A stretch of DNA of 64,000 nt, from the NCBI RefSeq assembly GCF_027568575.1, contig NZ_JANUVP010000007.1; one strand, written 5' to 3'. Made by a program: the position numbers and the translations under genes. Positions 25,668 through 34,583 of this stretch are shown one piece after another. The notes beneath the pieces are model-generated. The model was not told the DNA's origin and ran no database searches. It saw nothing but the letters and a program-made list of their open reading frames with translations. This DNA comes from Caldifermentibacillus hisashii. Its GTDB lineage: Bacteria > Bacillota > Bacilli > Bacillales > Caldibacillaceae. Numbering within the stretch: position 1 is the first letter of the stretch; the number at the start of each line of letters is the position of its first letter.

Positions 25668-26913
25668 GTTTTGGATCATTTTCTTTCATACTTTTTTAAC
25701 TAAATTAAAAACCAAGTCTTTTATCGTGACAACGGTTATTACTCTTCTGATTATTGTTCTGCTGGCGAATATTACTAATATTATTGATTTCTTTAATAAA
25801 GGAGAAGAAGGTGAAAAAATTGCGGTTATTGATGAAACCGGGGTACTGTTTGACCCATTTCAAAATCAGTTAAAAGCAATCGATAAAGATATTCAATTGA
25901 AAAAATTTACCGGGGATAAAACAAAGGCTGATAAACAGGTTCAAAACGGCGACTTTGATGGTGTACTCGTTCTTTCCAATAATCAAGAGAATTTGCCGGC
26001 AGCGGTTTATCGATCATTAACCATTTCTAATACCTCATTGTTATCATCGCTGGAAAATGGACTGCAGCAGATGAAGACCCAAATGGCTGCAACCCAAATG
26101 AACTTATCTCAAGAACAGCTTACGAAATTGTACGAGCCTGTCTCCCTGAAAAAAGTTGCATTGGAAAAAGATGCAAAGACCGAAGAAGAGCTAAGCCAGG
26201 CGAGAGGATTAGTGTATGTACTTTTATTTGTTATTTATTTTGCCGTTATTATGTATGCGAATATGATTGCGATGGAAGTGGCTACCGAAAAATCATCACG
26301 GGTCATGGAAATCTTAATCTCCAGTGTGCCGCCGATCAAGCAGATGTTTGCGAAAATTTTAGGTGTCGGCTTGCTTGGGTTATTGCAACTTGCTCTCATG
26401 TTAGGAGTCGCCTATTTTTCATTAAAACAAAATATGGATTCAATGGAGGGCGGTTTTTTTGATGTATATGGGTTCGGTGATGTTCCGGTTGCAACCCTTG
26501 TGTATGCTTTTGTTTTCTTCCTGCTGGGTTATTTCTTGTATGCAACATTAGCGGCGTTTTTAGGGTCGTTAGTTAGTCGGATTGAAGATGTGAATCAGTT
26601 AATCACACCGATGACGTATTTGCTGATTATCGGTTTTATGATTGCCATGTTCGGTCTAGTGAAGCCGGATGCGACGTTTATTACAGTAACTTCTTATATT
26701 CCGTTCTTTACGCCCATGCTGATGTTCATGAGAGTGGGAATGCTGAATTTACCGATTTGGGAGCCGATCCTTGGAATTGTTATTTTGCTGGTCACCATTA
26801 TTTTATTCGCTATTTTCGGGGCAAAAGTTTATAAAGGCGGCGTCCTCTTGTACGGGAAATCCAGTTCATTTAAAGATATTAAAAAAGCCATGCAGTTAAC
26901 GAAAAATGAATGA
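25660..26913 (+). CDS. ABC-2-type permease (NatB/YhaP-like)
   Basis: A 417-residue permease. ATG 25660 is used because AGTAGGTG precedes it, although a GTG three codons upstream is also possible. One N-terminal helix (FIVTTVITLLIIVLLANI) is followed by an extracellular domain of about 150 residues and a C-terminal bundle of five to six helices. MEVATEKSSRVMEILISSV, diagnostic of the NatB/YhaP family, is present. It overlaps the ATPase stop and the two form one exporter. The substrate is not deducible. Confidence 0.9.
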   Translation: MNKFWIIFFHTFLTKLKTKSFIVTTVITLLIIVLLANITNIIDFFNKGEEGEKIAVIDETGVLFDPFQNQLKAIDKDIQLKKFTGDKTKADKQVQNGDFDGVLVLSNNQENLPAAVYRSLTISNTSLLSSLENGLQQMKTQMAATQMNLSQEQLTKLYEPVSLKKVALEKDAKTEEELSQARGLVYVLLFVIYFAVIMYANMIAMEVATEKSSRVMEILISSVPPIKQMFAKILGVGLLGLLQLALMLGVAYFSLKQNMDSMEGGFFDVYGFGDVPVATLVYAFVFFLLGYFLYATLAAFLGSLVSRIEDVNQLITPMTYLLIIGFMIAMFGLVKPDATFITVTSYIPFFTPMLMFMRVGMLNLPIWEPILGIVILLVTIILFAIFGAKVYKGGVLLYGKSSSFKDIKKAMQLTKNE

Positions 26914-26949
26914 GAAAAGGGAATAACTGTAAATGAACATGTGCAACGT

Positions 26950-27188
26950 TCGGAAGCGAGTCGATCGATGAGACAACTGCCATTGGGTTGTCTTATAGAG
27001 TTTGTTCAATGGGGGCTCACTTCAAATGATTGAAAAAAAGTCCCATCGCATTCAGAAGTGAGCCGATTTTTATGAGAAAACCGCCATCGAATTGTCTTTT
27101 AGAGCAGTTCAATGGGGTATATCACTTCAAATAATTAAAAAAAGCCCCACCGCGTTTAGATAAGAGTCCACCTATGAGGCAAAACTGC
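26950..27188. repeat. Imperfect tandem duplication, about 103-bp unit
   Basis: Units start at about 26951, 27053 and 27157 and share the order (C/T)GGAAGYGAG, ATGAGA.AAC.GCCAT, TTGTCTTWTAGAG, TTCAATGGGG, TCACTTCAAAT.ATT and AAAAARCCCC. The third unit is cut off by the second copy of the 118-bp element. It holds no gene. Confidence 0.65.
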
Positions 27189-27198
27189 CGAAGTTTGA

Positions 27199-27316
27199 GA
27201 GGCCACTGAAAAACTATTTGATTACATTCACTAACACAATATATAGTATGATAAAACCCGAAAATATATCAAAATACGGTACTTAGCAAGATTATTTCGC
27301 ACTTTTTCAGTGGCCT
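27199..27316. mobile_element. 118-bp MITE-like element, copy 2
   Basis: It has the same termini and length as the element at 24210-24327. The interior is about as conserved as the ends, including ACTAACACAATATATAGTAT and TTAGCAAGATTATTT. An exact 10-bp duplication, CGAAGTTTGA, lies at 27189-27198 and 27317-27326. The rest of 27327-27411 is non-coding. Confidence 0.9.
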
Positions 27317-27411
27317 CGAAGTTTGAATCGGTTTTGTCTCAAAGTTAAAAAATAAGAGTGAAGCCGGCTTAAAAATGAATGCTGCGTGAAATTGACTTCA
27401 AGAAGGTTTAC

Positions 27412-27858
27412 CTAATTTATAAGAATGACTCCGATTAAGCCACCAACCAGGTAACCGCCAAGCCCTAAATATATAGGTCCGGGAAAGTATTTGGAACCAA
27501 AAATTATCCCCACCGTCGCAAACATTCCGGATAAAATGAAAGGCAATTTGTGTGAAGCAGGAGGCGCGCATTTTCGTTGAATTTCATAACTAACTTCATA
27601 TGCATCCCTATGTGATATGTCAAAAATAGCTGGATAAAATAAAATCCATTGGTAGTTTAATATCGTTTGCGACTTTTCAATATTACCTAAAAATGCGTAC
27701 AACAGGGCTTCATTTAAATGCCCATAAAAATTAATAGTCGTATTGGGGATTCCGAATAAAAGCCCCTTTAATAATTGACCGTTATATATTTGCCCGAATC
27801 CTGTCATTAACCAACCACAAAGAATAGCGATAAAAGGTCAAAAATCTCCGTTTAACAT
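27412..27858 (-). pseudogene. Small membrane protein with an early in-frame TGA
   Basis: ATG 27858 opens MLNGDF, then TGA (27840-27838), and the same frame continues PFIAILCGWLMTGFGQIYNG. The GFGQIYNGQ.LKG motif near the N-terminus is typical of small Bacillus membrane proteins with TM2-like termini, in which the preceding hydrophobic run belongs to the protein. The frame is then open to 27412. It ends in two glycine-rich helices (GPIYLGLGGYLVGGLIGVIL). Unless translation restarts at ATG 27807, the gene is broken by one nonsense change. Confidence 0.6.
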
Positions 27859-28047
27859 TTTTTAGCATTCACCCTTAAGTTTCATCATTCCCTATAATGA
27901 ACTGACTTATGTGACACCAACAACTAAGCCTTAATTAGATAGGTTATTTGGTTTTGTTTAGCTATTTCCTTTGTCCTTCTATTTTTGATATAGTTTTACT
28001 TGATAACAGGCAGATGGATGAAAAACAGAGGAGTAAAGGTGGATAAA

Positions 28048-29418
28048 ATGAGTCAAACAATACCAGTAAAGAAAAATGATTACATAGATGTAGAATTTGT
28101 TGATTTAACCCATGAAGGACAAGGGGTAGCAAAAATTGACGGCTTCCCGGTATTTGTTCCGGGTGGGCTGCCGGGTGAATCTGCGCAAATTAAAATTTTA
28201 AATGTGAAAAAGAACTACGGTTATGGGAAATTGATCGAAATTAGGGAAAAAAGTCCGTACCGCGTAGAGATTCCAAAAGAGGACATGCACAAATACGGCG
28301 GTTGTCAACTTCATCATATGTCTTATGAAGGTCAGCTTCAATTTAAACAAAACTTGGTGGAACAGACACTAACGAGAATCGGAAAGTTGCAAGATGTGAA
28401 TATTCATCCGATTATTGGTATGGAGCAACCTTTTCATTATCGGAATAAGGCGCAAGTTCCGGTTGGTGAGAGGAATGGACGGTTGATTACCGGATTTTAT
28501 AAACCACGCACCCATGAAATTATTGATACGGATGAAAGTGTTATTCACATGGAGGCCATTAATGATGCGATTAAGATTGTAAAAGAAATTTGTAGTGAAC
28601 TTGGAGTTGCGGCATACAACGAAGAAGCGCATACCGGGGTGTTGCGGCACATTATGGCGCGCTTCGGACGGAAAACGGACGAGTTAATGATTGTTCTTAT
28701 CACAAGGACGGAAAAATTGCCCCATCGGGAGGAAATTGTTGGAAAAATTGTGGCTGCATTACCGAATGTTAAATCGATTGTCCATAATGTAAATCCAAAG
28801 CGGACGAATGTAATTTTAGGAGAAAGAACGCAGGTGCTCTGGGGGCAAGATGTGATATATGATTATATCGGAAATGTCAAATTTGCTATCTCACCACGAT
28901 CCTTTTACCAAGTGAACCCGGTACAGACGAAGGTTTTATATGATAAGGCGTTGGCATATGCAGGTCTTACCGGTGAGGAAATTGTGTTTGACGCTTACTG
29001 CGGAATAGGAACGATCTCATTATTCTTGGCACAACAGGCAAAAAAGGTGTACGGGGTGGAAGTAGTCTCGGATGCAATTAATGATGCGAAAAAGAATGCT
29101 GATTTGAACGGGATAACGAATGTGGAATTTACGGTGGGAGAGGCTGAGACCGTGATTCCAAATTGGGCAAAGGAAGGAATTCATGCGGATGTTATCGTCG
29201 TGGACCCGCCAAGAAAAGGTTGCGATGCGGCGTTGCTTAAGACAATTATTGAAATGAAACCGAAGCGGGTTGTTTATGTAAGCTGCAATCCGGCAACATT
29301 GGCTCGGGATTTAGGTATATTGGAAGCAGACGACTATCAAACCGTGGAAGTCCAACCGGTCGACATGTTCCCGATGACCATGCATGTTGAGTGTTGCGCG
29401 TTGCTTATAAAAAAATAA
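28048..29418 (+). CDS. rlmD: 23S rRNA (uracil-C5) methyltransferase RlmD/RlmCD
   Basis: A 456-residue SAM-dependent methyltransferase that forms 5-methyluridine in 23S rRNA. Domains in order are an N-terminal TRAM domain (VEFVDLTHEGQGVAKIDG), a central domain, and a Rossmann MTase with DAYCGIGTISLFLA, DPPRKGCD and the catalytic cysteine in VYVSCNP. The iron-sulfur cysteines of Escherichia coli RlmD are not evident in the N-terminal half. ATG 28048 follows AAAGGTGG, and the GTG four codons earlier is an alternative. The C-terminus (MTMHVECCALLIKK) differs from two displaced rlmD-like ends at 55381 and 61045, suggesting that integration has rewritten it. Confidence 0.93.
   Translation: MSQTIPVKKNDYIDVEFVDLTHEGQGVAKIDGFPVFVPGGLPGESAQIKILNVKKNYGYGKLIEIREKSPYRVEIPKEDMHKYGGCQLHHMSYEGQLQFKQNLVEQTLTRIGKLQDVNIHPIIGMEQPFHYRNKAQVPVGERNGRLITGFYKPRTHEIIDTDESVIHMEAINDAIKIVKEICSELGVAAYNEEAHTGVLRHIMARFGRKTDELMIVLITRTEKLPHREEIVGKIVAALPNVKSIVHNVNPKRTNVILGERTQVLWGQDVIYDYIGNVKFAISPRSFYQVNPVQTKVLYDKALAYAGLTGEEIVFDAYCGIGTISLFLAQQAKKVYGVEVVSDAINDAKKNADLNGITNVEFTVGEAETVIPNWAKEGIHADVIVVDPPRKGCDAALLKTIIEMKPKRVVYVSCNPATLARDLGILEADDYQTVEVQPVDMFPMTMHVECCALLIKK
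29383..29393 (+). other. Putative attL core within the 3' end of rlmD
   Basis: CATGTTGAGTG in the codons for HVEC of rlmD recurs exactly at 55381-55391 and with one change at 61045-61055, each time encoding an RlmD-like C-terminus. A large serine recombinase gene starts 80 bases downstream on the opposite strand. This is the expected layout for an integrase that inserts into the end of rlmD/rumA. Confidence 0.55.
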
Positions 29419-29424
29419 ATATTT

Positions 29425-29465
29425 GGAAAAGCGCGTTTCTGAAAATCAATGAAACGGGCTTTTCC
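29425..29465. terminator. Bidirectional terminator between rlmD and the recombinase gene
   Basis: GGAAAAGC (29425-29432) pairs with GCTTTTCC (29458-29465), and GTTTC with GAAAC inside. It lies between convergent genes. Confidence 0.75.
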
Positions 29466-29473
29466 TATATCCT

Positions 29474-31036
29474 TTATTCATTTAAAAAATCATTTGCAAA
29501 CCGATAATAAATTTTCGGTGAACCGTCTTCTTTTATTTCGATTCGATCAACCAAACGGTGAAGCATCTCAGGGGTTAATTTATTGAAATGTATATATTCT
29601 TTTAATTCATTTTTTAGTTTTTTCATATTCTTTCGTTCCCGTTTGGATTGATCTTTAGATTTTTCTAGCTTCAGTTTATCGGACATCAAATCATTAATTT
29701 TTTTATTGATTTCTTCAATTGTTAAGCGGTATTCTTCAATATCAATACTGTTATCTGCAAGCAATGAGGTTAACTGCACTTTCTGCTTTTTGAGCTTTTC
29801 AATATTTTGCTCAACTTGGCTTAAACGGTTTGTATTATTTTTTGTATCAGATTCTAGCTGCTTTATCACTCTGTCGATAAGGCCATCCAGATCCATCTGT
29901 TGCGCAATACTCTTTATATCATTCAGGATTATTTCTTCTAACTCTCTTTCTTTAATAAAATGGTCAGAACATGCTTTGCTGCCATGTTTGTTAAAGTTTC
30001 CGCATACATATCCTTTACGGTTCTTTTTAAAATGCATCTCCCGGCCACAATCTGCACAGAAAATGGTATTCGTAAAAAGATGAACCTCTGCTTGAGGACG
30101 AATTCTACTTCTTGAGATGATTAACTCCTGTACTGTATTAAACATTTCAATAGAAATAAGCGGCTCATGTGCATTTTCAATAATTACATATTCTGACTCA
30201 GGTAGAGGTTGTCGTTTGTCAGTAACTGAAGGTTTCGTATCTCGGCATTGTACCAATATGCCAGTGTAATGTGGGTTTGTTAATATAAACTTAATTGTTG
30301 AACCGTGCCATTTATCGCTTGCGTTGGATTTACCTTTAAGCTGTGCTGGTGTCGGGATGGATTCATTGTATAATTGTCGAGCGATTGCATCAAATCCTTT
30401 TCCCTGTAGATACATATTGAATATACGTTTGACCACTTCAGGTGTGTAATCATCTCGTACATATAGCTTTTTATCTTTTAAATAATATCCGTATGGCGGC
30501 TCTGATCCGTTAAATTCTCCTTCTTTGGCTCTTGCTCTAAATGTTTGTTTAAGACGATTGCTTATTTTTTGTGATTCTTGCTCGTATATCCACGCATATA
30601 AACCGAATTTGTCCAGATCACCGTTCAAAGTATCAATTGCCCCATCCAGCGTTTTTAAGTGGACTTTGTACTTATTTAAAATTTCCCGTAATTGATACGC
30701 CAGCGGTACATTACGAGCAAGCCGGGATAATTCTTTTGCTAAAATTAGATTAAATTTACCTTCTTTAGCATCGTTAATCAACTGATTCAGACCTTTGCGG
30801 TTAGTGCGTGTCCCAGATTCTACTTCTTCGTAGATATCGTATATTTCCCAATTATTCTCTTCACACATGCGTGTGAATATTTTTTTCTGCGTATCTAAAG
30901 AAGATTTTTGCTCTTCTTTTGCGGTAGATACCCGAACAAGAATGGCAACTTTTAAATTTTTTGAATACCGTGTTTCAATGGATGAATTTATGTTAGTCTT
31001 CTGTTTGTTCAAATTATTTGCAAAAACCAATCTCAT
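29474..31036 (-). CDS. Large serine recombinase (site-specific integrase)
   Basis: A 520-residue protein. The N-terminal resolvase catalytic domain has nucleophile S37 in ILVRVSTAKEEQ and continues with KELSRLARN. A recombinase domain follows (residues about 170-275, PPYGYYLKD and IKFILTNPHYTGILV). Next comes a zinc ribbon (FCADCGREM and GSKAC, about 325-360), a long coiled coil (about 375-465) and a short C-terminal tail. This is the architecture of integrases of ICEs, prophages and mobile islands, which join attP and attB. It abuts the rlmD 3' end and overlaps a small upstream gene by 3 bases. It probably inserted the defence island that follows. Confidence 0.93.
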   Translation of the reverse strand: MRLVFANNLNKQKTNINSSIETRYSKNLKVAILVRVSTAKEEQKSSLDTQKKIFTRMCEENNWEIYDIYEEVESGTRTNRKGLNQLINDAKEGKFNLILAKELSRLARNVPLAYQLREILNKYKVHLKTLDGAIDTLNGDLDKFGLYAWIYEQESQKISNRLKQTFRARAKEGEFNGSEPPYGYYLKDKKLYVRDDYTPEVVKRIFNMYLQGKGFDAIARQLYNESIPTPAQLKGKSNASDKWHGSTIKFILTNPHYTGILVQCRDTKPSVTDKRQPLPESEYVIIENAHEPLISIEMFNTVQELIISRSRIRPQAEVHLFTNTIFCADCGREMHFKKNRKGYVCGNFNKHGSKACSDHFIKERELEEIILNDIKSIAQQMDLDGLIDRVIKQLESDTKNNTNRLSQVEQNIEKLKKQKVQLTSLLADNSIDIEEYRLTIEEINKKINDLMSDKLKLEKSKDQSKRERKNMKKLKNELKEYIHFNKLTPEMLHRLVDRIEIKEDGSPKIYYRFANDFLNE

Positions 31037-31182
31037 GATTGATCACCTTCATAATCATGAGATGCAGTGGTGTCATTATTAACATATACGCTTTTTAAGG
31101 CATCGTCAATTTGGTTTTTAAATAGCTCAGTTAAAATGTATTCTAGTTTAACTTCATTTAGATAAATTCTTTCAACTTTCAT
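31033..31182 (-). CDS. Small 49-residue protein coupled to the recombinase
   Basis: The ATG at 31182 follows GGAGGC, and the stop TGA (31035-31033) overlaps the recombinase ATG (ATGA). The peptide starts MKVERIYLNEVKLEYIL and ends EGDQS. It is acidic and helical, with no recognised family. Small genes in this position are common before large serine recombinases, where they may act as directionality or expression factors, but no function is known for this one. The 300 bases upstream (31183-31499) hold nothing I can assign. Confidence 0.7.
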   Translation of the reverse strand: MKVERIYLNEVKLEYILTELFKNQIDDALKSVYVNNDTTASHDYEGDQS

Positions 31183-31499
31183 TGCTGTCGTAGCCTCCAT
31201 TTAGTTTTTTAAATATTGGTGGCTAGACGTTTCAGCCGGCTTACTAATCTAGCTGAAATATGATACTTTCGGATTCTTAATATTTTAATAGGGATAAAAA
31301 GTTTAAATTTTCTGATATCTAAAAAGAGAATTAGTGACGTTCTTAAAATAATAACTGTAGTGAAAGGAATTTGACGCAATAATTATAGAGATAAGCTAAC
31401 AGATACTAACCAAAAATACTCTTCTACCATTAAAATTCCCAACAACAGCGTAATTTCATTTTGGAAATCGTTCTTGAGGAAATATTTTTCTTTTTGTGT

Positions 31500-31550
31500 A
31501 TTTGAAAAAATAAAAGAAGGAGGAAATGTCTTAGCAACATTTCCTCCTTC
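31500..31550 (-). terminator. Terminator for the XRE regulator gene
   Basis: A perfect 14-bp stem (31516-31529 with 31537-31550, GAAGGAGGAAATGT and its complement) is followed on the minus strand by TTTTATTTTTTC. Confidence 0.85.
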
Positions 31551-31680
31551 TAGACCTACAAGTTGCACTAACAACAAGTTACTTTAATTATAACTAATTG
31601 AATACCCATTAATCAACTGAAAATTGGAATTTATTATCTTTTAATATGCCATTTAGTAAAACATTTGTTCGCTGCTATAA

Positions 31681-32043
31681 TTAATCTTTCATGTATGGAA
31701 GCAAGAAAATATATAACCCCTTTTTCTGTTCAAATGACAATGTCGATATCATATTAGCTAATATAGTATCAAGTTCTTCTTCAGAATTTACATTATTTTC
31801 CTTTCTCAAATGAACTTTCTGCAACTTACTTTTTTCCTCCAATATACGAAAAAAATCGCTCATGGATATATTGAACGTTTCACAGGCTTTTTCTAAAAAT
31901 TGAAATGTTATCTCTTGATTACCATTTTCTATACGTGACAGAGAAGGTTGTGAAATTCCAACCATCTTTGCAAATTCAATCATGGATAAATTATTTTTTC
32001 TTCTTAATTTCCTTATTAATTTACCTGCTTGAAGATAGTTCAT
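31681..32043 (-). CDS. XRE-family helix-turn-helix regulator
   Basis: A 120-residue protein. ATG 32043 is chosen, 10 bases after AAAGGAAA, rather than an upstream in-frame ATG. Residues about 5-60 form a Cro/C1 (HTH_3) domain: GKLIRKLRRKNNLSMIEFAK followed by VGISQPSLSRIENG. The C-terminal 60 residues are charged and helical with no known ligand domain. It is divergent from two small genes and sits between the integrase and the defence operons. A plausible role is control of island genes, but its operator is not evident. Confidence 0.88.
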   Translation of the reverse strand: MNYLQAGKLIRKLRRKNNLSMIEFAKMVGISQPSLSRIENGNQEITFQFLEKACETFNISMSDFFRILEEKSKLQKVHLRKENNVNSEEELDTILANMISTLSFEQKKGLYIFLLPYMKD

Positions 32044-32165
32044 TGTTTTGAATTTCCTTTCTCTATTTCTTTTATCGTACAATTTTCTATTTTTACAATC
32101 AATATACTATGTGTTATTCTATTGATGAATATATTCATAAAAAGAATTATAAGGCTGGTGAAAAC

Positions 32166-32336
32166 GTGATTGATGGCTTTCCAAAATTGGTAAATCAACT
32201 AATTGAACGTCGTTTGGAAGATATTAAAGCAAATATTTTCGATCAGGTTTTTTATCAAAGTAAGTTAACGTATCGTGTTGCATTTAAAGATGCTTTTTCA
32301 CTATTCATCGATACATTTTTAACTCCAAAGAAATAA
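32166..32336 (+). CDS. Small uncharacterised protein (56 residues)
   Basis: The GTG start at 32166 lies 5 bases after GGCTGGTG. The product begins MIDGFPKLVNQLIERRLEDI and is helical and charged, with no family recognised. It lies 24 bases before the next small gene, probably in one operon divergent from the XRE gene. Confidence 0.5.
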   Translation: MIDGFPKLVNQLIERRLEDIKANIFDQVFYQSKLTYRVAFKDAFSLFIDTFLTPKK

Positions 32337-32360
32337 TAAAGTGAAAAGGGGGAATTTGCA

Positions 32361-32660
32361 TTGAATCTTTATAAAGGAAAATTAGTAGTTGATATTGTAA
32401 CTGCAGTAGAGACTGATACAGAAGAAGTTATGACAGAAAAGGCTCACGAAGGATTTGCAACAGAATTGTTTGGTGAAATTGTGGCCCTTTTAGGTGCAAA
32501 AGGTTATTGTACAAAATCAATCGGAGCCACATTAAAAAATGCCGGTAAAGCAGATGAGGTACAGTTAAAATTAATTGAATCCAATAAGAAAGAGGCGATT
32601 AAAGCAGTAGAAAAAATTTATAGTAAGGCAAATAGAAGCACTTACTATATTCAAATGTAA
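32361..32660 (+). CDS. Uncharacterised 99-residue protein
   Basis: The TTG start at 32361 lies 8 bases after AAAGGGGG. It is a soluble mixed alpha/beta protein (KGKLVVDIVTAVETDTEEV at the start, then helices), with a single cysteine near residue 50. I recognise no family. Its good ribosome site and codon pattern suggest a real gene. The context between integrase and BREX suggests an island accessory role, but nothing specific can be said. Confidence 0.6.
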   Translation: MNLYKGKLVVDIVTAVETDTEEVMTEKAHEGFATELFGEIVALLGAKGYCTKSIGATLKNAGKADEVQLKLIESNKKEAIKAVEKIYSKANRSTYYIQM

Positions 32661-32721
32661 GATTAACATTCCTCTTTTATATAGGCAGGAAATTAAGAGA
32701 ATAATAGTTTTATTATATAAA

Positions 32722-32752
32722 TGCGAAAACAACAGTTATCGCACTCTTTTTG
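32722..32752 (+). terminator. Weak terminator after the two small genes
   Basis: TGCGA (32722-32726) pairs with TCGCA (32739-32743), followed by CTCTTTTTG. Confidence 0.45.
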
Positions 32753-32799
32753 TTTATGAGTTCAAAAACAATAATTACTTATTACAAAAGGGTGTGAGT

Positions 32800-33336
32800 T
32801 TATCCATTGTACTTTTTGATTTTTATATTTTTGCCATCAATACTGTAAACAAAGTAGTCATTTGTGTTTTCTAAAAGCTCAACATTGCCATAATGAATTT
32901 GTCTGTGATGATTTGCGCACACTGTGAGCAAGTTATTTGTTGATAAGGATCCGGATTCTAATTTTGCCCTCGGTATAACATGGTGATTCTCAATGTAGTA
33001 TTCCCCGTTTCGTTTTTTGAATGAATAAGGATTTAAACCTAATGTTTCGCAAATAAATGTTTTGAAAAAATGCGGGGTTTCTGTTACTAGAAATTTAAAA
33101 TAAATGCATTTATAAGTTGTGTTATTTATCTGATATCTATATTTTATCAAATCTATAAAATTTTTTTGGTAATATAATAGCTTGTTAACATATTGGCTAC
33201 ATTTATTTTCAAAGAAATGTGAGTGTACTTTATTTTCTCTTTGATAGACGGTTTGTTCAATAAGAGGATTTTCGTCCTTCAGTGATAGGCTGAATTTACC
33301 GATCCTTTTTACCTTTATTTTCTTTTTTGCATTTGT
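32800..33336 (-). pseudogene. HNH endonuclease gene without a normal start
   Basis: The frame is open from just after TAG 33339-33337 to 32800, about 178 residues, and reads like real protein throughout. The C-terminal half is an HNH nuclease domain: NHHVIPRAK, then NNLLTVCANHHRQIHYG, giving the metal and catalytic histidines and the NLL..C..HH..IH pattern. No ATG or GTG start lies in the first 60 codons. The only start is TTG 33150, internal to the apparent protein and without a clear ribosome site. The 5' end is probably lost, though a shorter protein of 116 residues from TTG could still carry the whole HNH domain. Confidence 0.6.
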
Positions 33337-33342
33337 CTATAT

Positions 33343-33351
33343 TGATATAAT
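33343..33351 (+). promoter_or_regulatory. Extended -10 promoter of the BREX operon
   Basis: TGATATAAT (33343-33351) matches a TGnTATAAT extended -10, 72 bases before brxA. There is no good -35, as is common with extended -10 promoters. Confidence 0.5.
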
Positions 33352-33423
33352 CAGTAATAAGAAAGTGTCAAAATAACATTTTGCGAAAGAGTAATGTTTT
33401 TGAGAAAGGAGTGAGCGATATAG

Positions 33424-34020
33424 ATGCTTGACTATTCAGCTGGTTTTACAAGCGAAGGCTGGTTTCAGAATGAGATGTATATCGTTCTGCAACTAAAAAA
33501 ATCCGGTTTAAGCAGAAAAGAAATTTTGAACGATATAATTGAAAAAAATTCCTTTCAAATGAGAAGTGAATCAGGAATTAGAAAAAGATTTCAGATGGTA
33601 TATCGCCGCTCCGAAACCTTTAATGATGAATTAATTCAATTTTATTTAATGGGGTCTCGACATGATCAAAAGGCTTTACTTTTATACAGTTATTTAAGAT
33701 GTTATCGAATTCCTTATGAATTTTATCTTGAAGTTATTAAATATAACTACCTTAATAATAAGGCTTTGATCCAAACGGTTGAAATTGATTATTTTATTGA
33801 ACGGAAAGAAACGGAATCAGAAATCGTTGCAAATTGGCGGCCTGATACGAAAAAAAGATTACGGAGTTCCATTCTCCTGTTCTTTAGAGAAAGTGGGATG
33901 TTGCAGAAAAAGGACTCGGTTACATATGAGATATCGCCAATACATATGAGTACAAAGTTAAAAGAATATGCCAAAGAATATGATAAATTATTGTATTCCT
34001 TTAGTGAATTAAGTAGGTGA
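33424..34020 (+). CDS. brxA: BREX protein BrxA (DUF1819)
   Basis: A 198-residue protein and first gene of the BREX phage-exclusion operon. The start (LDYSAGFTSEGWFQNEMYIV), the conserved RSESGIRKRFQMVYRRSETF segment and the helical layout match the DUF1819/BrxA family, a small DNA-binding helical protein. The ATG follows AAAGGAGTGAG. It is followed after 4 bases by brxB. BrxA is present in several BREX types, and its exact step in defence is not settled. Confidence 0.9.
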   Translation: MLDYSAGFTSEGWFQNEMYIVLQLKKSGLSRKEILNDIIEKNSFQMRSESGIRKRFQMVYRRSETFNDELIQFYLMGSRHDQKALLLYSYLRCYRIPYEFYLEVIKYNYLNNKALIQTVEIDYFIERKETESEIVANWRPDTKKRLRSSILLFFRESGMLQKKDSVTYEISPIHMSTKLKEYAKEYDKLLYSFSELSR

Positions 34021-34024
34021 GTAT

Positions 34025-34570
34025 ATGAGTACTTATGATCGATTGAATAAAATGGAAAAACGTATCAATGAGGAAGGTTTCACGACGCCAACAGGGATTG
34101 GGAGCGAAATTCCTCACTATGTATTCGATTATCCTGCTGAAGATGAACTTATTGTTCGATCTTACATCGAGGGATTATTGAAGAGAACTACTTTAAAAAT
34201 AAAGGAAATTAATCTATTTAAATTCTTATTAAGCTTTTATAAAGAAGATGAATTAGAAGAATTGATCGAAATTAGTGAAGAGGAAGGTTATGATGAAATT
34301 GTTCGTATATTTCAAACAATAATTGAACATCCACACATAATGGCACAGTCCTTTATTGAAAAAGCTAAAGATGCTGAACTTATATTCATTACAGGGGTAG
34401 GAAATGCTTATCCATTCCTACGTTCAAGTCAATTATTAAAAAAAATATCGGATCATGCCTTTCGTAAACCAATTATACTTTTTTACCCCGGTCATTTTAC
34501 CGGATTAGACCTACGACTATTTGGGATTTTACATAATGAAGATCAGTATCAATTAACGAGAATATCATAA
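34025..34570 (+). CDS. brxB: BREX protein BrxB (DUF1788)
   Basis: A 181-residue protein matching the DUF1788/BrxB family: YVFDYPAEDELIVRSYIEGL at the start and FITGVGNAYPFLRSSQLL and PIILFYPGHFTG near the end. BrxB is a core BREX component of unknown biochemical role, possibly a partner of PglZ. It lies 4 bases after brxA, with its ATG 6 bases after GTAGGTGAG, and 13 bases before brxC. Length is slightly under the usual 200. Confidence 0.92.
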   Translation: MSTYDRLNKMEKRINEEGFTTPTGIGSEIPHYVFDYPAEDELIVRSYIEGLLKRTTLKIKEINLFKFLLSFYKEDELEELIEISEEEGYDEIVRIFQTIIEHPHIMAQSFIEKAKDAELIFITGVGNAYPFLRSSQLLKKISDHAFRKPIILFYPGHFTGLDLRLFGILHNEDQYQLTRIS

Positions 34571-34583
34571 AGGGGGAGATTAT

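Noticed and set aside
31383..31577. A 64-residue minus-strand open frame
   Set aside because: It runs through the XRE terminator hairpin and has no ribosome site.
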